From positions 83,711,846 through 83,775,845 of the forward strand of contig CM051462.1 in NCBI GenBank assembly GCA_028095005.1: 64,000 bases of DNA, read 5' to 3'. Made by a program: the position numbers and the translations under genes. Shown piece by piece: positions 45,598 to 57,812 of the stretch. Every line of letters begins with the position of its first letter. Positions within the stretch are counted from its first letter, which is position 1. A model generated the notes under the pieces. That model had not been told where the DNA came from and ran no database searches. It saw nothing but the letters and a program-made list of their open reading frames with translations. The stretch is from Rhynchospora pubera. Lineage: Eukaryota; Streptophyta; Magnoliopsida; Poales; Cyperaceae.

Positions 45598-46207
45598 AGT
45601 TAATCTAATAAACAAATATCAAGAGAGTAAAAAAAAAAAATCAAGTTGCGTTTCAAACTACAATTTGTGTTGCAAACTAGAATTTTGATATATTCTACTT
45701 ATAAATTAAAAATTAAAGAATGATTTGACAAATATAAAAGGATCAATTTGAGTAAGAGTACCTTTTTCTAATTGTCCTTCGAATGAAATTTAAAAGAGAG
45801 AAGCCGAAGAATAATTTATTTCACAACAGAGGAGTGCTCAACTATTCGAATCTCTTTTTTTTTCATTTTGACAAATGAAAATATGAGTATATATAAAATT
45901 ATAAAAAGGGGAAAGTATTTGGTAGGCTCTATTCCATTCTTTATTATATGTTTGCAACTTTCTTTTTTTTTTTGTCTTTTCTGAATTTTGAAACGGATGA
46001 TGGGATTAGGAAAGGCAAACAAATTAAATTATTTGATATCTTGCTAATTTAGTCGTTTGGATTTACGTTCTTTAAAATTTAATTAATAATTAATTATAAA
46101 GCTTGCACAATCAACAACTAAAAATAGTAGTAGATAGTTTTACCATAGAAAAGGAAATATATTATATATGGGATTCAATAGTAAAATTTTACTCAAATAC
46201 TTATGGG

Positions 46208-46611
46208 GAGTTTTGCTATGGTGAGTTGCAATTCGCCAAAGCATCCGTGAGTCGCGCTCAAAATTTCGAAATTAAGTTCAAAACGACCGATCCAAACCAT
46301 CTAATACGATCTCCCTATTGAATTCTCCATGCTGACCAAATTTTACATTTTTTTCAAAATTTTTAAATATTTATTTAGGATTTTTAAAAACTGCTGTTTT
46401 TGAACGGTTCAGAACTAATTAGATTAATGATTTTCCAAAATTTCAAAAAAATACTTAAAATTTTCGAAAAATATAAAATTTGGTCTGCATGGAGGTTTCA
46501 ATAGGAAGATTGTATTAGACTGTTTGGATCGGTCGTTTTGAACTTAAATTCGAAATTTTGAGCGCGACTCACGGACGCTTTGGTGAGTTGCAACTCACCA
46601 TAGCAAAACTC
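46208..46611. mobile_element. 404-bp foldback MITE, Mutator-like target size
   Basis: Inverted termini GAGTTTTGCTATGGTGAGTT and its complement, with arms pairing for about 130 bp (CGACCGATCCAAAC / GTTTGGATCGGTCG). Flanked by a perfect 10-bp duplication TACTTATGGG (46198-46207 and 46612-46621). No coding capacity. Confidence 0.85.
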
Positions 46612-46841
46612 TACTTATGGGTTCAAATAGGTAGAACTCATGACAAAATTATATTTTATATATAACTATAAATATTAATCCCTAAAAATATTATTTCAAA
46701 AGAAATGGGTGACATTGACACCCATACCATGAACGTAGACTCGTCCAAGCTGGGTGGTCTTTTATAGATAGTTAATTTAAAAATAAGTTGAGTGACTTAA
46801 ATTTCTAATTTATCTTTAAAAAAAAGTAAAAGGCGAGACAT

Positions 46842-47342
46842 AGGGGATTTCGTACTCGCTCAAAGAATTAGTCTCCTATAAAATGCATTCTGCAACAAAG
46901 GAAAAGAATCAAACCATAATGGAAAAATTGACCAAAAAAGAATACACATAATTGGAGTAAAAGAAGGAAGAAAATTACCTGTCACCGGCCATTTGCACAT
47001 TCTTCTTCTCGAGTCTCGACACAGACGAACATTTTTTGTAAGTCCTTGGGGTCTAGGGCTGCTAGCTTTGTTAGTTGTTCAGACTTTACAATAATTTGTC
47101 AATGTCAATAGAGGTTGTATATTTTTGGTAATTTTTTTTAAAGTCAAAGGTACTTTTGTGATTCCTACTTTTTCAGTATATCTATGAGCAAACAAAAAAA
47201 ATTTGATTGAAATTCTCAACGTAACATATGTATTTAAGATTTTCCTTTTTCCCTAACAAGAAAATGGAAAACAAGCCTTCTTCAGCAAACAATACTCCAT
47301 TTTTTTAGAGTGATTTTTTTTAGGTAATCTCTCAGCTGTGTA
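46842..47342. other. Intergenic, left flank of the copia insertion
   Basis: The last bases, GGTAATCTCTCAGCTG, match the repeated WAK-flank unit seen at 25.83 kb, so the copia element landed in a copy of that unit. No gene. Confidence 0.4.
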
Positions 47343-47347
47343 ATATC

Positions 47348-47619
47348 TGTTGGGTCTCCTCATATAGCTTTTTTTTATATTTATATTCTTTGTAATAATT
47401 TAATGTTATAAGATTAATTGTGTAAAAGTGTAAACTTTGGTTAATAAAAAAAAATAAAAAATCGGGGCTGTCACTTTTGCTCCCCACCAAATTGTTTTGT
47501 TTTGCTTTTTTCTCTGTTTGCTTGTGCGTGAGCCCTTGGGTGAGAAAAACAGAAATCCACTCCCTCTCTCTTTGATCTCTCTCTGTGCCAACGGTACCAT
47601 CTTCTCTCTAATCTCAACA
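47348..47619 (+). repeat. 5' LTR of the copia element
   Basis: 272 bp, TGTTGGGTCTCC ... ATCTCAACA. Contains a T-rich upstream part and a conserved 3' part around CAACGGTACCATC, which is the likely RNA start/R region. Confidence 0.88.
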
Positions 47620-47621
47620 AC

Positions 47622-47635
47622 TGGTATCAGAGAGC
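47622..47635 (+). other. Primer-binding site of the copia element
   Basis: TGGTATCAGAGAGC starts two bases after the LTR end and matches the usual plant copia site complementary to the 3' end of initiator methionine tRNA. Confidence 0.85.
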
Positions 47636-47853
47636 AAGATTCGTCGCCGTTATGTCGCTATTGCGGAAACCCTAGTCGTCGAGTCACTGCCGTCAAACCC
47701 TAGCCGCTGCCGAGCCGCAGCCGTTGATCACCTCCGTTTCCAACATCGATCGGGTTGTTGCCGTCGAGTCGCGAGTGGCCGTTGCTCCGCCGTATTGAGG
47801 TGAGGTTCTCTTTGACCGGTGTATTGCATTTGGGATCTAGGGTTTGTGTCCAA

Positions 47854-50800
47854 AATGGAAGAGAGTAATAGTGGTACCATGGTTAAGCTTACATCTTCCA
47901 ATTACTCCATTTGGAAGTCTCGTATGGAAGATTTGTTGTATTGCAAGGATGCATATGTATCCCTTTCGGGTACCAAACTCGCTAATACCACCGATGATGT
48001 TTGGAAAATGTCTAATAGGAAGACAATAGCCATAATTAGACAATGGGTTGATGATTCCGTCTATCGCCATATCTCATCCGAAATCGATGCCATGGTGTTG
48101 TGGAAAAAGTTTGAAAGCTTGTATGAGCGCAAGACCGCTCAAAATAAGGCCCTTTATACTAAGAAGTTGGTAAACATGAAATACCAAGAAGGTTCCTCAG
48201 TGTCGGATCATTTAAGTCGGTTCCAAGATTGTGTGAACAGTTTATCTACCATGAAAATGGCGTTGGATGAGGAGTTGCAAGCATTGATTTTGTTAAGTTC
48301 CTTACCCGATAGTTGGGAGACTATAGTGGTTTCATTGAGTAATTCGGCACCCGATGGTGTTGTGACCCTAGCCATGGTTAAAGATAGCATGCTCGATAAA
48401 GAGTTGAGGCGTAAGGAGTTGGGGATCACTAGTGAGTCAAAGGAATGCTCTTGTCACCGAAAATCGTGGAAGGAGTACACAAAGGAATGCTCATGGTGAT
48501 GATGATAGGGATAAGTCAAAGGGGAGGTCTAAGTCAAGAAAGGGGATTACATGCTATTATTGCAAGAAGCCCGGCCACAAGAGAAGTGAATGCCGGAAGT
48601 TGAAAGCCAAGAATGATGACTCTAAGAGAGATCAATCTAGAGGAAGAAGAGAAGATGATGATAAAGAAAATATCACCGCAATTGCTACAAATCATGAAGT
48701 GTTCATAGCTTGCGATGAGGGTTTTGTGAACCTTATTAGTCAAGACTCCACTTGGGTGGTTGATTCCGCCGCCTCATTCCATTTCACATCTAGACGTGAC
48801 TTGTTTACTTCCTACAAGGAAGATGATTTTGGTGTTGTTAGAATGGTGAATGATGGACTTTACAAAATCTTTGGCATTGGAGATGTTTGTGTGGAGACTA
48901 GTTTAGGATGCAAGCTTACTCTCAAGAATGTTTGGCATGTGCAGGATATGAGGCTTCATTTAATTTCGGTGGGTGCCTTTGATGATGAAGGGTATCAAAG
49001 TTGTTTCGTTGGTGGGAAGTGGAAGTTGTTGAAAGGTCATTTGGTTGTTGCTTGAGGAACCAAATCCGGTTCACTCTATGTTACTCAAGTAAAGGTGTGT
49101 GGTGAGGTGAATGCCACGAGTGTAACTCAACCGATTTGTGGCATTTGAGGTTGGGTCACATGAGTGAGAAGGGTATTGAGATTATTTCTAAAAAGAAGTA
49201 TGTGCTTATTGATAGTACTTCACTTACCTCATGCACATATTGTTTAGCGGGCAAACAACATCGAGTAGCCTTCAAGAGAAATCCAACAAGTAAGAGCCCG
49301 GGTATGCTTGATTTAGTTCACACCGATCTTTGTTCTATGAGAGATAGAACTCTTGGCGGTGCTCTTTACTTTGTCACTTTTGTGGATGATCATTCAAGAA
49401 AGTTGTGGGCATTTTCTTTAAAGACGAAGGATCAAGTGTTGGAAGTGTTTAAGCAATGGGTTGTGGAGGTTGAAAGAGAGACCGGTCGAAAGTTGAAGTG
49501 CATCCGATCGGATAATGGAGGAGAATACCGTGGTCCTTTAAGTTGTTTTGCAAGACCAATGGTATTAAACTTGAGAAGACCGTGCCCAAAACTCCACAAC
49601 AAAATGGTGTGGCCGTGAGGATGAATCGCACCATTTGTGAGAGAATTCGTTGCATGCTCTCTCATTCCAAGCTTTCAAAAGGTTTTTGGGTGAAGCTTTG
49701 AACACCGCGGTTCATTTGATCAACCGCTCTCCTTCGCATGCATTGGATGGTGACATACCCGAGAGAGTTTGGAAAGGTAAAGATATTTCTTATGACCATC
49801 TAAGAGTGTTTGGTTGTAGGGCTTTTGTGCATATACCCAAGGATGAAAGGTCAAAACTTGATAGCAAGACTAAGGAGTGTGTTTTCTTGGGGTATGGAAA
49901 TGGTGAGTTTGGATATAGGTTGTGGGATCCAATTGAAAAGAAATTAGTGAGAAGTCGAGATGTGATGTTCTTTGAACAAGAAACCATTGAAAATTTGTGT
50001 AATCTCGACAATGCCAAAACCTCTTCAAGTAGCCATGTTGACCTAACTCCTATTTCAAGCAACAACCTAAGAACCAGAACCAATCACCCAAATCTTAGCC
50101 AATTAACTGAAACCAATATCCCACAAAATTAAGAGAATAATTCTCAAACCGAAACCTCTTCAAGTGATAATTCTCAAGTGCAAAAACTAAGGAGGTCAAG
50201 TCGGGAAAGACGGACTAATACAAGGTTCTCTTCTAATGAGTTTGTGTTACTTGTAGATGGTGGTAAGTCCGAATGTTATGAAGAAGCTATATTGTCGGAG
50301 CACAAAAATAAGTGGTTGGAAGCCATGCAAGATGTGATGAAATTCTTGCATGAGAACAACACTTTTGAATTGGTGAAGTTGCCAAAAGGCAAGAAGGTGC
50401 TCAAGAACAAATGGGTGTATCGTGTGAAATTCGAGGGTCAAGAGGCAAAGCCATGGTATAAAACTCGGCTAGTTGTGAAAGGATTTGACCAAAAGAATGG
50501 AATTGATTTTGAAGAAATCTTTTCGCCGGTGTTCAAGATGTTCTCAATTCGAGTTGTGCTCGGTTTGGCCGCTAGTTTGAATTTCGAGATTGAGCAACTA
50601 GATGTCAAAACCGCATTCCTCCATAGCGATTTGGAGGAGAAGCTCTATATGAAACAACTTGAAGGGTTTGTGATGAAAGGGCAAGAGCACTTGGTATGCA
50701 AATTGAGGAGGAGCCTCTATGGCTTGAAGCAAGCACCTCGGAATTGGTATAAAATGTTTGAATCTTTTATGTGTGACAACAACTTTGAGAGAACCATCTC

Positions 50801-51834
50801 CGATAATTGTGTTTTTGTGAAGAAATTCTCTAATGGTGATTTCATCATTCTCTTGCTCTATGTTGACGACATGTTGGTTGTTGGAAATGATCTAGAAAAG
50901 ATCAAAGAGTTGAAAGAGAGTCTTGGAAAAGAATTTGCCATGAAAGACTCAGGTGCGGCAAAACAAATTCTTGGCATGAAAATCACTAGAGATCGTGGAG
51001 AACACAAGGTTTGGTTGTCACAAGAGAAGTACATTGAGAAGGTACTTGAAAGATTCAACATGAGCAAGTGTAAACCGGTGTTTCATCTTCTCTTGCTAAC
51101 CATTTTAGGTTGTCACGTAATGGTTGTCCTAAGAGTGGCAAGGAAAAGGAGGAGATGAGAGATGTACCATATGCATCGGTTGTTGGCTCTTTGATGTATG
51201 CTATGGTGTGCACAAGACCGGATATTGCTCAAGCGGTTGGTGTGGTAAGTCGCTTTCTTTCTAACCCCGGCAAAGATCATTGGAATGCCGTCAAGTGGAT
51301 ACTTCGGTAATTGAGGGGTACAACCAACCGTTGTCTTTGTTTTGGTGGTAAGAACCCAACTTTAGTGGCATATACAGATGCCGATTGGGCCGATGACATA
51401 GACTCGAGGAAGTCTACATCCGGTTATTTGGTGTGTTTTGGAAATGGAGTCGTGTCATGGCAATCTAAGTTGCAAAAATACATTGCACTCTTCACTACCG
51501 AAGCCGAGTACATAGCTATTACGGAGGCATACAAGGAGATAATTTGTTTGAAGAAGTTCTTGCATGAGCTAGGTGCTCGGCAAGAGAGGTATGTGTTGTT
51601 TTGTGATAGTCAAAGTGCAATTCATTTGAGCAAGAATCCGACATTTCACTATAAGTCTAAGCATATAGATTTGAGGTATCATTGGATGCGCGATTTGCTT
51701 GAGAAGAAGAAATTGGTGTTGGAGAAGATCCACACAAGTGAGAATGGGTCGGATATGTTGACGAAATCGGTACCGTCTTTGAAGCTTGAAGCTTGTCGTG
51801 AAAAGGCGAGTTTGGTAGAAGGATGCGCTCCATG
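47854..51834 (+). pseudogene. copia gag-pol, multiply frameshifted
   Basis: Gag start MEESNSGTMVKLTSSNYSIW; zinc knuckle CYYCKKPGHKRSEC (about 48550-48593); protease region with DSAAS where the family has DSGAS (48762-48776); stop near 49053; integrase zinc finger and core (HLRLGH, HTDLC, SDNGGEY, about 49140-49550); reverse transcriptase with YVDDM (50858-50872); RNase H (YTDADWADD onward, 51370-51830). Frame changes lie near 48480, 49130, 49545, 49690 and 51110, and in-frame stops at 50130 and 51308. The third acidic residue of the integrase catalytic triad reads Val (GTG, 49614-49616). It cannot make a working polyprotein; it could still be moved by proteins supplied in trans. Confidence 0.85.
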
Positions 51835-51851
51835 AGTCGGCAGGAGGAGTT

Positions 51852-52128
51852 TGTTGGGTCCCTCCTCATATAGCTTTTCCTTCTATGTTTATACCTTTTG
51901 TAATAATTTAATGTTATAGGGTTAATTGTGTAAAAGTGTAAACTTTGGTTAATAAGAAAAAAATGAAAAATCGGGACTGTCACTTTTGCTCCCCACCAAA
52001 TTATTTTGTTTTGCTTTTCTCTTTGTTTGCTTGTGCGTGAGCCCTTGGGTGAGAAAAACAGAAATCCACTCCCTCTCTCTTTGATATCTCTCTATACCAA
52101 CGGTACCATCTTCTCTCTAATCTCAACA
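51852..52128 (+). repeat. 3' LTR of the copia element
   Basis: 277 bp, TGTTGGGTCCCTCC ... ATCTCAACA, with scattered substitutions and short indels relative to the 5' LTR. Confidence 0.88.
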
Positions 52129-52133
52129 ATATC

Positions 52134-52640
52134 AACCCCTCCATTCTTACCTACTGTATACATGCCTTCTTGTAAATGCGCGAGTGCGTTTGTGTTGTTT
52201 AAGAATAAAATTTCAAGCATGCAAATTGTGCCAATTGCAAGCAGTAAAGACTACTGACCACTTGTTTGTCTCATGTCCTTTTACAAAGGAAGTCTTCACC
52301 AGAATAACTTCAGGTTCCAAACTACTAGCACAGATCATCTAGCTCTTTACCTCTTTGGCAATCCACTTTAAAAGGATTGCCTCCAAGGAACAGGAAGACT
52401 TGGTCTACTCTTTAGGCGGCTACTTGCTGGTCTATTTGAAAGTGTCGATGTGTCCTTACTTTTGAGAACCGGCCAACGTCCATTGACCAACTCATCTTAG
52501 ATATTGAATCTACGATAGCACATTGGATCCTACCAACAACATAAATACCTAAGTAACATAGACTTGGTAGGGGGCAGAGTTAGAGTAATTTTTCTTCTTT
52601 TTTTCCATCTCATGATGTAATTATTTTCTTGATTTTAATA
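52134..52640 (+). pseudogene. LINE 3' relic (reverse-transcriptase zinc-binding region)
   Basis: Reads DHLFVSCPFTKEVF, the typical zf-RVT motif near the C-terminus of plant LINE ORF2 proteins, followed by decayed LINE-like sequence. The copia element sits directly against it on the left. Frames are broken. Confidence 0.55.
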
Positions 52641-52782
52641 AAATTTCCGTCGTCGTCTTTTCGTCGGCTGACCTTCAAATTTTTTTTTGTTATTTGGAGT
52701 ATAAAATATTATTTAGAATAATTTTTTTATTCCTAACGTGTTTGAATATTCCTCTTAATGTGGATTAAGAAATTATTCAGAC

Positions 52783-52940
52783 GAGAATTAGTTCTTGGTC
52801 TAGTGACAAAAAACAATGAATCTCAAGTGAGAGGTCGCAGGTTCGAAACCTGGCTGGGATCTTTTATAGACATTTAATTAATTTAATTTAAAAATTTTCA
52901 AATAAGTTAGGAGCCTTGACTCTAATTTATCTTCAAAAAA
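52783..52940 (+). mobile_element. tRNA-derived SINE, near full length
   Basis: 158 bp with A-box-like TTGGTCTAGTGAC, B-box GGTTCGAAACC, a body ending TTTATCTTCAAAAAAA and flanks AAATTATTCAGAC / AATTTATTGAGAC (52770-52782 and 52941-52953; 11 of 13 match). Reference copy for the fragments at 34167 and 44992. Confidence 0.75.
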
Positions 52941-53215
52941 AATTTATTGAGACCCTTGTTTATGTAACTTCTTATTACTTTTTATTCTTATAATATAAAG
53001 ATAAAGGCCAGACTGATGCACGAACAAAAAGAGAAATATTATGGAAAAATACAAATAAGAAATTTTTTTTATTGAGATCACACATATTTTCAAATTAAAC
53101 AAGTAGTTGCTGTCGAATACTAATCAATTTTCTGTTCTTTTTCATTTGCCGCCTCCGTGTTTTTTATTCTTAGTACATTAGGGTAAATTAAGTAATATGG
53201 AAACAATAACCGTAA

Positions 53216-53590
53216 TTAAAGGAAAGATACAAGGTCAAGACCCGCTGGCCCATACTTGTTGTCTTCGTCTATCATTCTCCCCCCCCCCCCTAAAAAAAAG
53301 ATTCGTCTTCGAATCTGCCACTTCATCCTTGGTTTCAGATGTCTCTTTTTCGCTGTCAGTAATGCGCTGGGAAAGATCTGCCACATTAAAGGTCCCCGAG
53401 ATATTATATTCACTTGACAAATCCACCTTATATGCATTGTCATTTCTCATTTCGAGCACTCGAAACGGTCAATCGGTTCGAGATTGGAGCTTGCCATATC
53501 TGCCAGTTGGAAAACGTGCCCAAACAGGTTTAAGCCCAATCTCAAACTTTTTGCGGGCCTTGCCTTAGTATTTCCAGCTTGTTATTGTTC
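53216..53590 (-). pseudogene. Ty3/gypsy Pol C-terminal relic
   Basis: On the minus strand: KKFEIGLKPVWARFPTGRYG, KLQSRTD, stop, PFRVLE, NDNAYKVDLSSEYN and TFNVADL. RGDGPFQVL..INDNAYK.DLP.EY.VS.TFNV.DL is the end of plant Ty3/gypsy integrase/Pol. The relic is broken by a stop and a C-run (GGG-rich on the minus strand) near 53285. It forms the left edge of the duplicated FUT block. Confidence 0.75.
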
Positions 53591-54284
53591 GAATCTTGGT
53601 ATAAGAGAGTCCAGCTATTAGGTATTGAGTCCACAAATATCGACGGCCCAGATTGAATTATTTATATTAAAGAAAGGGGAGATTATAATTTTATGATATT
53701 ATTTTTATGACATTACATTGTGAATTTGTAAGTTTGACCATTGTTTTATGATTTAGCAGTGAATATTAATATATTATATTTTACTGTGTTGATTAATGAT
53801 TTTTCTTAACTTTATTGATCCGATTTCTTTAAAAAAAAAAGAAGTAATGAAAAAGATTACTAGTTTCCATCAAATAGAAACAACAAATATACAAAGTGTC
53901 AACTGCAATTACATCAAAACATTTACGCACCCGGTGCGTATAAAACCCAGGTAAATGAGAAGAGCTACAGAAAAGGCTTTATTGAAATTTGCCTAATCAA
54001 TTGAAATCGGTACCAAAAAGCACCTGAAGCACTAGTCAAACGCAACCTATATCCTCAGTTAGCAATGCCAGGGACGGCCGGTACAATATAGTAATCTAAC
54101 AATTATAATATCGTAAAGCCAATGCAATAAGGTTTAAGTCTCAATGGCGAATTAATAAAGTATCAAAGAATGAACGAAAAGTTTAAACTATATATAAGCT
54201 TCAAAATTCTTTACACTAATTCTATGCCAACAATCGATTCTCCACATAGGATAGCTAAAGGATGGAATACATATATTAAAGAAG
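53591..54284. other. 3' flank of FUT duplicate 2
   Basis: Matches 39790-40499 with small indels; includes the GGCCCAGATTGAA flank unit and the presumed 3' untranslated region. Confidence 0.5.
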
Positions 54285-56341
54285 TTAATCAAACAACTTG
54301 ATACCTTCCCCATAATCTTCACAATGCCTCAAATATCGAGCTAGCTTTACTGAATCTGTTTTGTTACTAGTCTTGCAAATAAAATCAGGAGGCGAATGAA
54401 AGCAAGGATCAAGTGTAATAGCTCTGCGGCATGGAGGATGCGGAACTTTCTGGTCCTTTGAGCTCAGCAAAAAAAATGGCTTAACGCTAGCCAGACTGTA
54501 ACTCACATAGCCGAATGTAGATCCCGAAGTTGTGATCAGCACATCTGAGAAACTCAATAGCCAAATTTCGGCTAATGCCTTTTGATTATGCACCAGCTGG
54601 TCAAATTGTTGGTTCTCGTCATGGCTCGGCTGGTACACACTGATGATCTCCCCAGTGGTTGTCGAGTGCATGTAGTACATGTCCCTTATTCTGTCATAGA
54701 GTTCTCCATACAAAGAAGTCACAAGGACTGCACGTGGGTTTGCTTCATCTGTTGCCATAGAAGAATTTTCAGAATGTCCATGATTTAGCTGTGGCAAAAT
54801 TGACTTTATCTGTGTACAGGCAACAATTTGTTTATACAATTCATCAATTGAAATTGGAGCCCAGAAAAATATCCTTGCTTGAATATCAATTTTCTCCTTT
54901 GCTTTGGCCAAGTATGACTTGTGGTACCTCATAACCATACCCCAAACCGAGTTGCTTGGGTGGAGGAGGTACCGACCATGTTGGTGAAATACGGTCTCCT
55001 TTAGAGGAAACATCCACTCTAATTCTTTCTCAAATTTTGAACAGTCCAGGGACTATATAATTGTCTGATTTCAACAAAATCCAATTAATCTTGTTAATCA
55101 TTTCTTGATCATCTGCACAAAAGAAACGTGTGTGCAGATCTTGTTCACGATAATTATATTTTATGTGCAGATACATGAATGGAGGTAGTGCAGACGGAGG
55201 AGAATCATGGTCAGCATTGATCAAGTTATGTGCAACCATGTATCCATAACTGTTCTGAGAATGTAAATCGTAACCATAGATATTAACTGGAAAATCAGAA
55301 GGTAGGTACCAGGTGGACCCAGGAAATGGCTCGCAAAATAGATCAACCATGTCAGCCGTTTGGTGGATCAGCATGACTCGATTGGTTAACAGAGCATACA
55401 GAAATGTTGAAACCAATGTCAGCATTCGGTTGCCGACGCCAGCAACTGGACTCCAAAGTACATAGTTGCACTCAAGCTGGTCCGTGCTTTGGTTCTTCTT
55501 TAGTTGCTGGAGTGATTTCTTGAAAAGCGGAGTATTTGGGGCACATTTTTTGTGAATTTCCTCATATTTCCGTAATTTTGATGTTAAATGAGACGAGACG
55601 ACGTATGGTGAGGCTTTGCGGTGTAGCATAGATTGGTACCGACTCAAGCATGATTGTTCGTTGAAATCAGGGGAGAGTAATCCACCTAGAAGTCCATCAT
55701 TTGGTACAGTAGTCTTGGCTGTACCTTCTGTTGAACCTTCAAGTTATTGCAAATGAAAAAGAAAATAAATTGAGATGACCAGGACATGAGATGCTAAAAT
55801 AGAAAGACTTCGATGAATTATGAAGTAATACCTTACTAATTTCTCAGAATTAATTACTTCTTTTTAGCAGGTTTTGCAGAAGACGAAATGTTGAGAATTT
55901 TGCCAAACAAATTGATTTATTCAGGCTTTACTGTATGTAGTTCAATGTTAATCAATGGCATGTCACATAAACGGGGTAATTTTAAGGTTCTGATTGATAC
56001 TACTGACCAAATAGTTGAAAAGTAGAGAATGATTTTATCAAGGAACATTCAGTTTACATTTCAAGGACGGGTGCGCAAATGTTTCCGCAAAGGCAATGTT
56101 AGGGGAAACAAAAAAAAAATTTTAAAGATTGAAAAATAATACCAGTGCTAGATAAAAAATAAACCACATAATAATTACCTCCTCCAAAAGCAACTTTAAA
56201 TCCTCGAACCCAAACTTTCGATGAAGTCAGTCGGTAACTACAAGATGCTAAAATTAGAAGCGAAACAAATACAATCAGAGCAAAGAGCACATGTAGAGGC
56301 CTTGGGGCAACGTAAGTCGACTTCTTTTGGTGCTTCATCAT
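54285..56341 (-). pseudogene. Fucosyltransferase pseudogene (same frameshift), duplicate 2
   Basis: Exons 56179-56341 and 54285-55736, same splice sites and same reading as 40500-42567. Positions are offset by exactly 13,785 bp through the whole catalytic exon, so there is no indel between the copies there, and only a handful of substitutions are visible (for example HQTADMVDLF against QKTADMVDLL). It carries the identical 8-bp loss, here at about 55039, with TGA at 55030-55032. The lesion therefore predates the duplication, and this was a duplication of an already dead gene. The introns and first exons are somewhat more diverged than the catalytic exon. Confidence 0.88.
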
Positions 56342-57812
56342 AAAAGCTCAAATCTGCCTATCTAATTAGCAATGTTGGAAATACTCTTTTTCTTTTTTCT
56401 TTTATCTCCAAATTTGGTGGCATTCCCAGTTGAATTCATAGAGGTACAGAGCAAATTTGCCTGAGGAATACCAGTGATTGTGAGCTGTAACTGGGAAGCA
56501 CGTTGAATCTTGTATGATGTAATCCGTGCTTGTTCTAAAAAAAAATTGTTGGAATCCGCAGTTTGGAAGTTGAACTATTGAAATGTTAAATTTTGTTCTA
56601 GAAACCTTTCACGAGGAAATATTATAATGATCGTCTTCCTCATTTTAAAGAAAGAGATTCCTTATATCATGCTAAGTATATCTTATATCATTATTTATTA
56701 TTTATCTATCGCCAGCATTTGATCTGGTAATCTTGTTTATTTAATTTACAGCTAAACAAAATGGTTTGACTCCTATAAAAATGAATATTAATACTCGATA
56801 TGACAAATGAGCATTTATGGAATGACTTCAATCTGCTTGATTTATTTACAATCAGCATCATCTATAATTTGCTATTTTTTTTTCCGTGGTTAAGATTATG
56901 TACTTTTTCGTACAAATGTTTAGCTTTTCTGACAAGCCTTTCAGATAAGAATTTTATACATGATTTTTATTTTAAATTTCCTTGAAAGAAAGGTGTAAAC
57001 TGGAGGTATTATTATTCTCCTCAACGGATTGATCTAGACTATTAAATTGCTTTTTTTTATATTTTTATTGATATCAAATATGAATTGTCAATCTTAATTT
57101 CTTTTTTGTCATATTTCATTGTATATATGTTTTATATACATATGACACAATATATATCCCATCTTAAACAATTGTTCAATCAAATTGTGGTCGATTAATT
57201 TTTACTAGATAAAGTTGAAGAAAAGGAAGTTTGAACTTCTAAATAAATACATATGGCATGGCATATATCACAATTTAGAAAATTGTTACAAAAATAGTTC
57301 ATTCAATTTGTCGTCAATAAATTTCTTTCTTCTTGACAAAATTGAAGAAAAGAAATTTTGAACTCCAAAATAAAACACCTTAATTAGTCATTTGGGAAAC
57401 CTAGAGTGCCTGGATTTAAAGTGTGAGCATTTTGGGGCAACAAATTCCCGTTGACCTTACAACTTGTGAAGGAGCACATGAATTCACGTGCAGAAGATTT
57501 GTATTCAAAAGTGACAGCGTCTTGTCCAATAAATCCTCTCCTTTTTTTTAAAACTGTATAATATTTCTTTGTTTACACAAGACCAGGAATTGAGATATTA
57601 TTACAGTTTTTTGTGCTAAATTTGTTTTGAACTTTTGAATTTTTTTTGCAAATTCTTGTACTCGATACCGGCAGATTAATGATATTATATATCTGCTATA
57701 ACCTATAAGTATGACTTAAAATTTACTTATCCAATGGATTTTACATGATCATCAAATAGACAAAAATACATTTATGCCACGAACAAAATAATATATGTCG
57801 AGGGAAATTGAT
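56342..57812. other. Intergenic, nothing recognised
   Basis: Different from the 5' flank of duplicate 1. AT-rich with short open frames; no domain, repeat or element ends seen. Confidence 0.35.

Larger units (their letters stand above)
45025..46746 (-). mobile_element. Decayed hAT element (TTF/MYM-type) inside the SINE
   Basis: Starts CAGGGGCGAGACCAGGAATT, a typical plant hAT terminus of this type, and ends near 46746 with a worn counterpart (GAACGTAGACTCGTCC). The flanks CTAGGGGG and CTGGGTGG are a plausible aged 8-bp target repeat. It carries a transposase N-terminal relic at 45408-45597 and two later insertions (45065-45278 and 46208-46611). Most of the transposase is gone. Confidence 0.55.
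44992..46823 (+). mobile_element. SINE split by a hAT element
   Basis: The left piece 44992-45024 has the B-box region (AAAGGTCGCAGGTTCG). The right piece, about 46747-46823, carries the body and A-rich tail (GGTCTTTTATAGATAG ... TTTATCTTTAAA). The outer flanks are an 18-bp direct repeat, AAGTAAAAGACGAGACAT and AAGTAAAAGGCGAGACAT (44974-44991 and 46824-46841, one mismatch), which ties the two pieces to one SINE insertion 1.8 kb apart. Confidence 0.72.
47348..52128 (+). mobile_element. Ty1/copia LTR retrotransposon, complete but coding-defective
   Basis: 4,781 bp bounded by the 5-bp target duplication ATATC (47343-47347 and 52129-52133). Two LTRs, a primer-binding site complementary to initiator-Met tRNA, a gag-pol region in copia order (protease, integrase, reverse transcriptase, RNase H) and a purine-rich tract (GGCAGGAGGAG) before the 3' LTR. 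The two LTRs differ at roughly 15-20 positions by eye over about 275 bp, so the insertion is not very recent. The RNase H end and the RT motifs fit the Tnt1/Tork type. Confidence 0.92.

Noticed and set aside
47837..51067. Minus-strand frames across the copia element
   Set aside because: Antisense shadows; the plus strand has zinc knuckle, integrase, RT and RNase H motifs in order.
53197..53568. Plus-strand frame of 123 codons
   Set aside because: The minus strand here reads as Ty3/gypsy Pol C-terminus; the plus frame contains a C-run and no domain.
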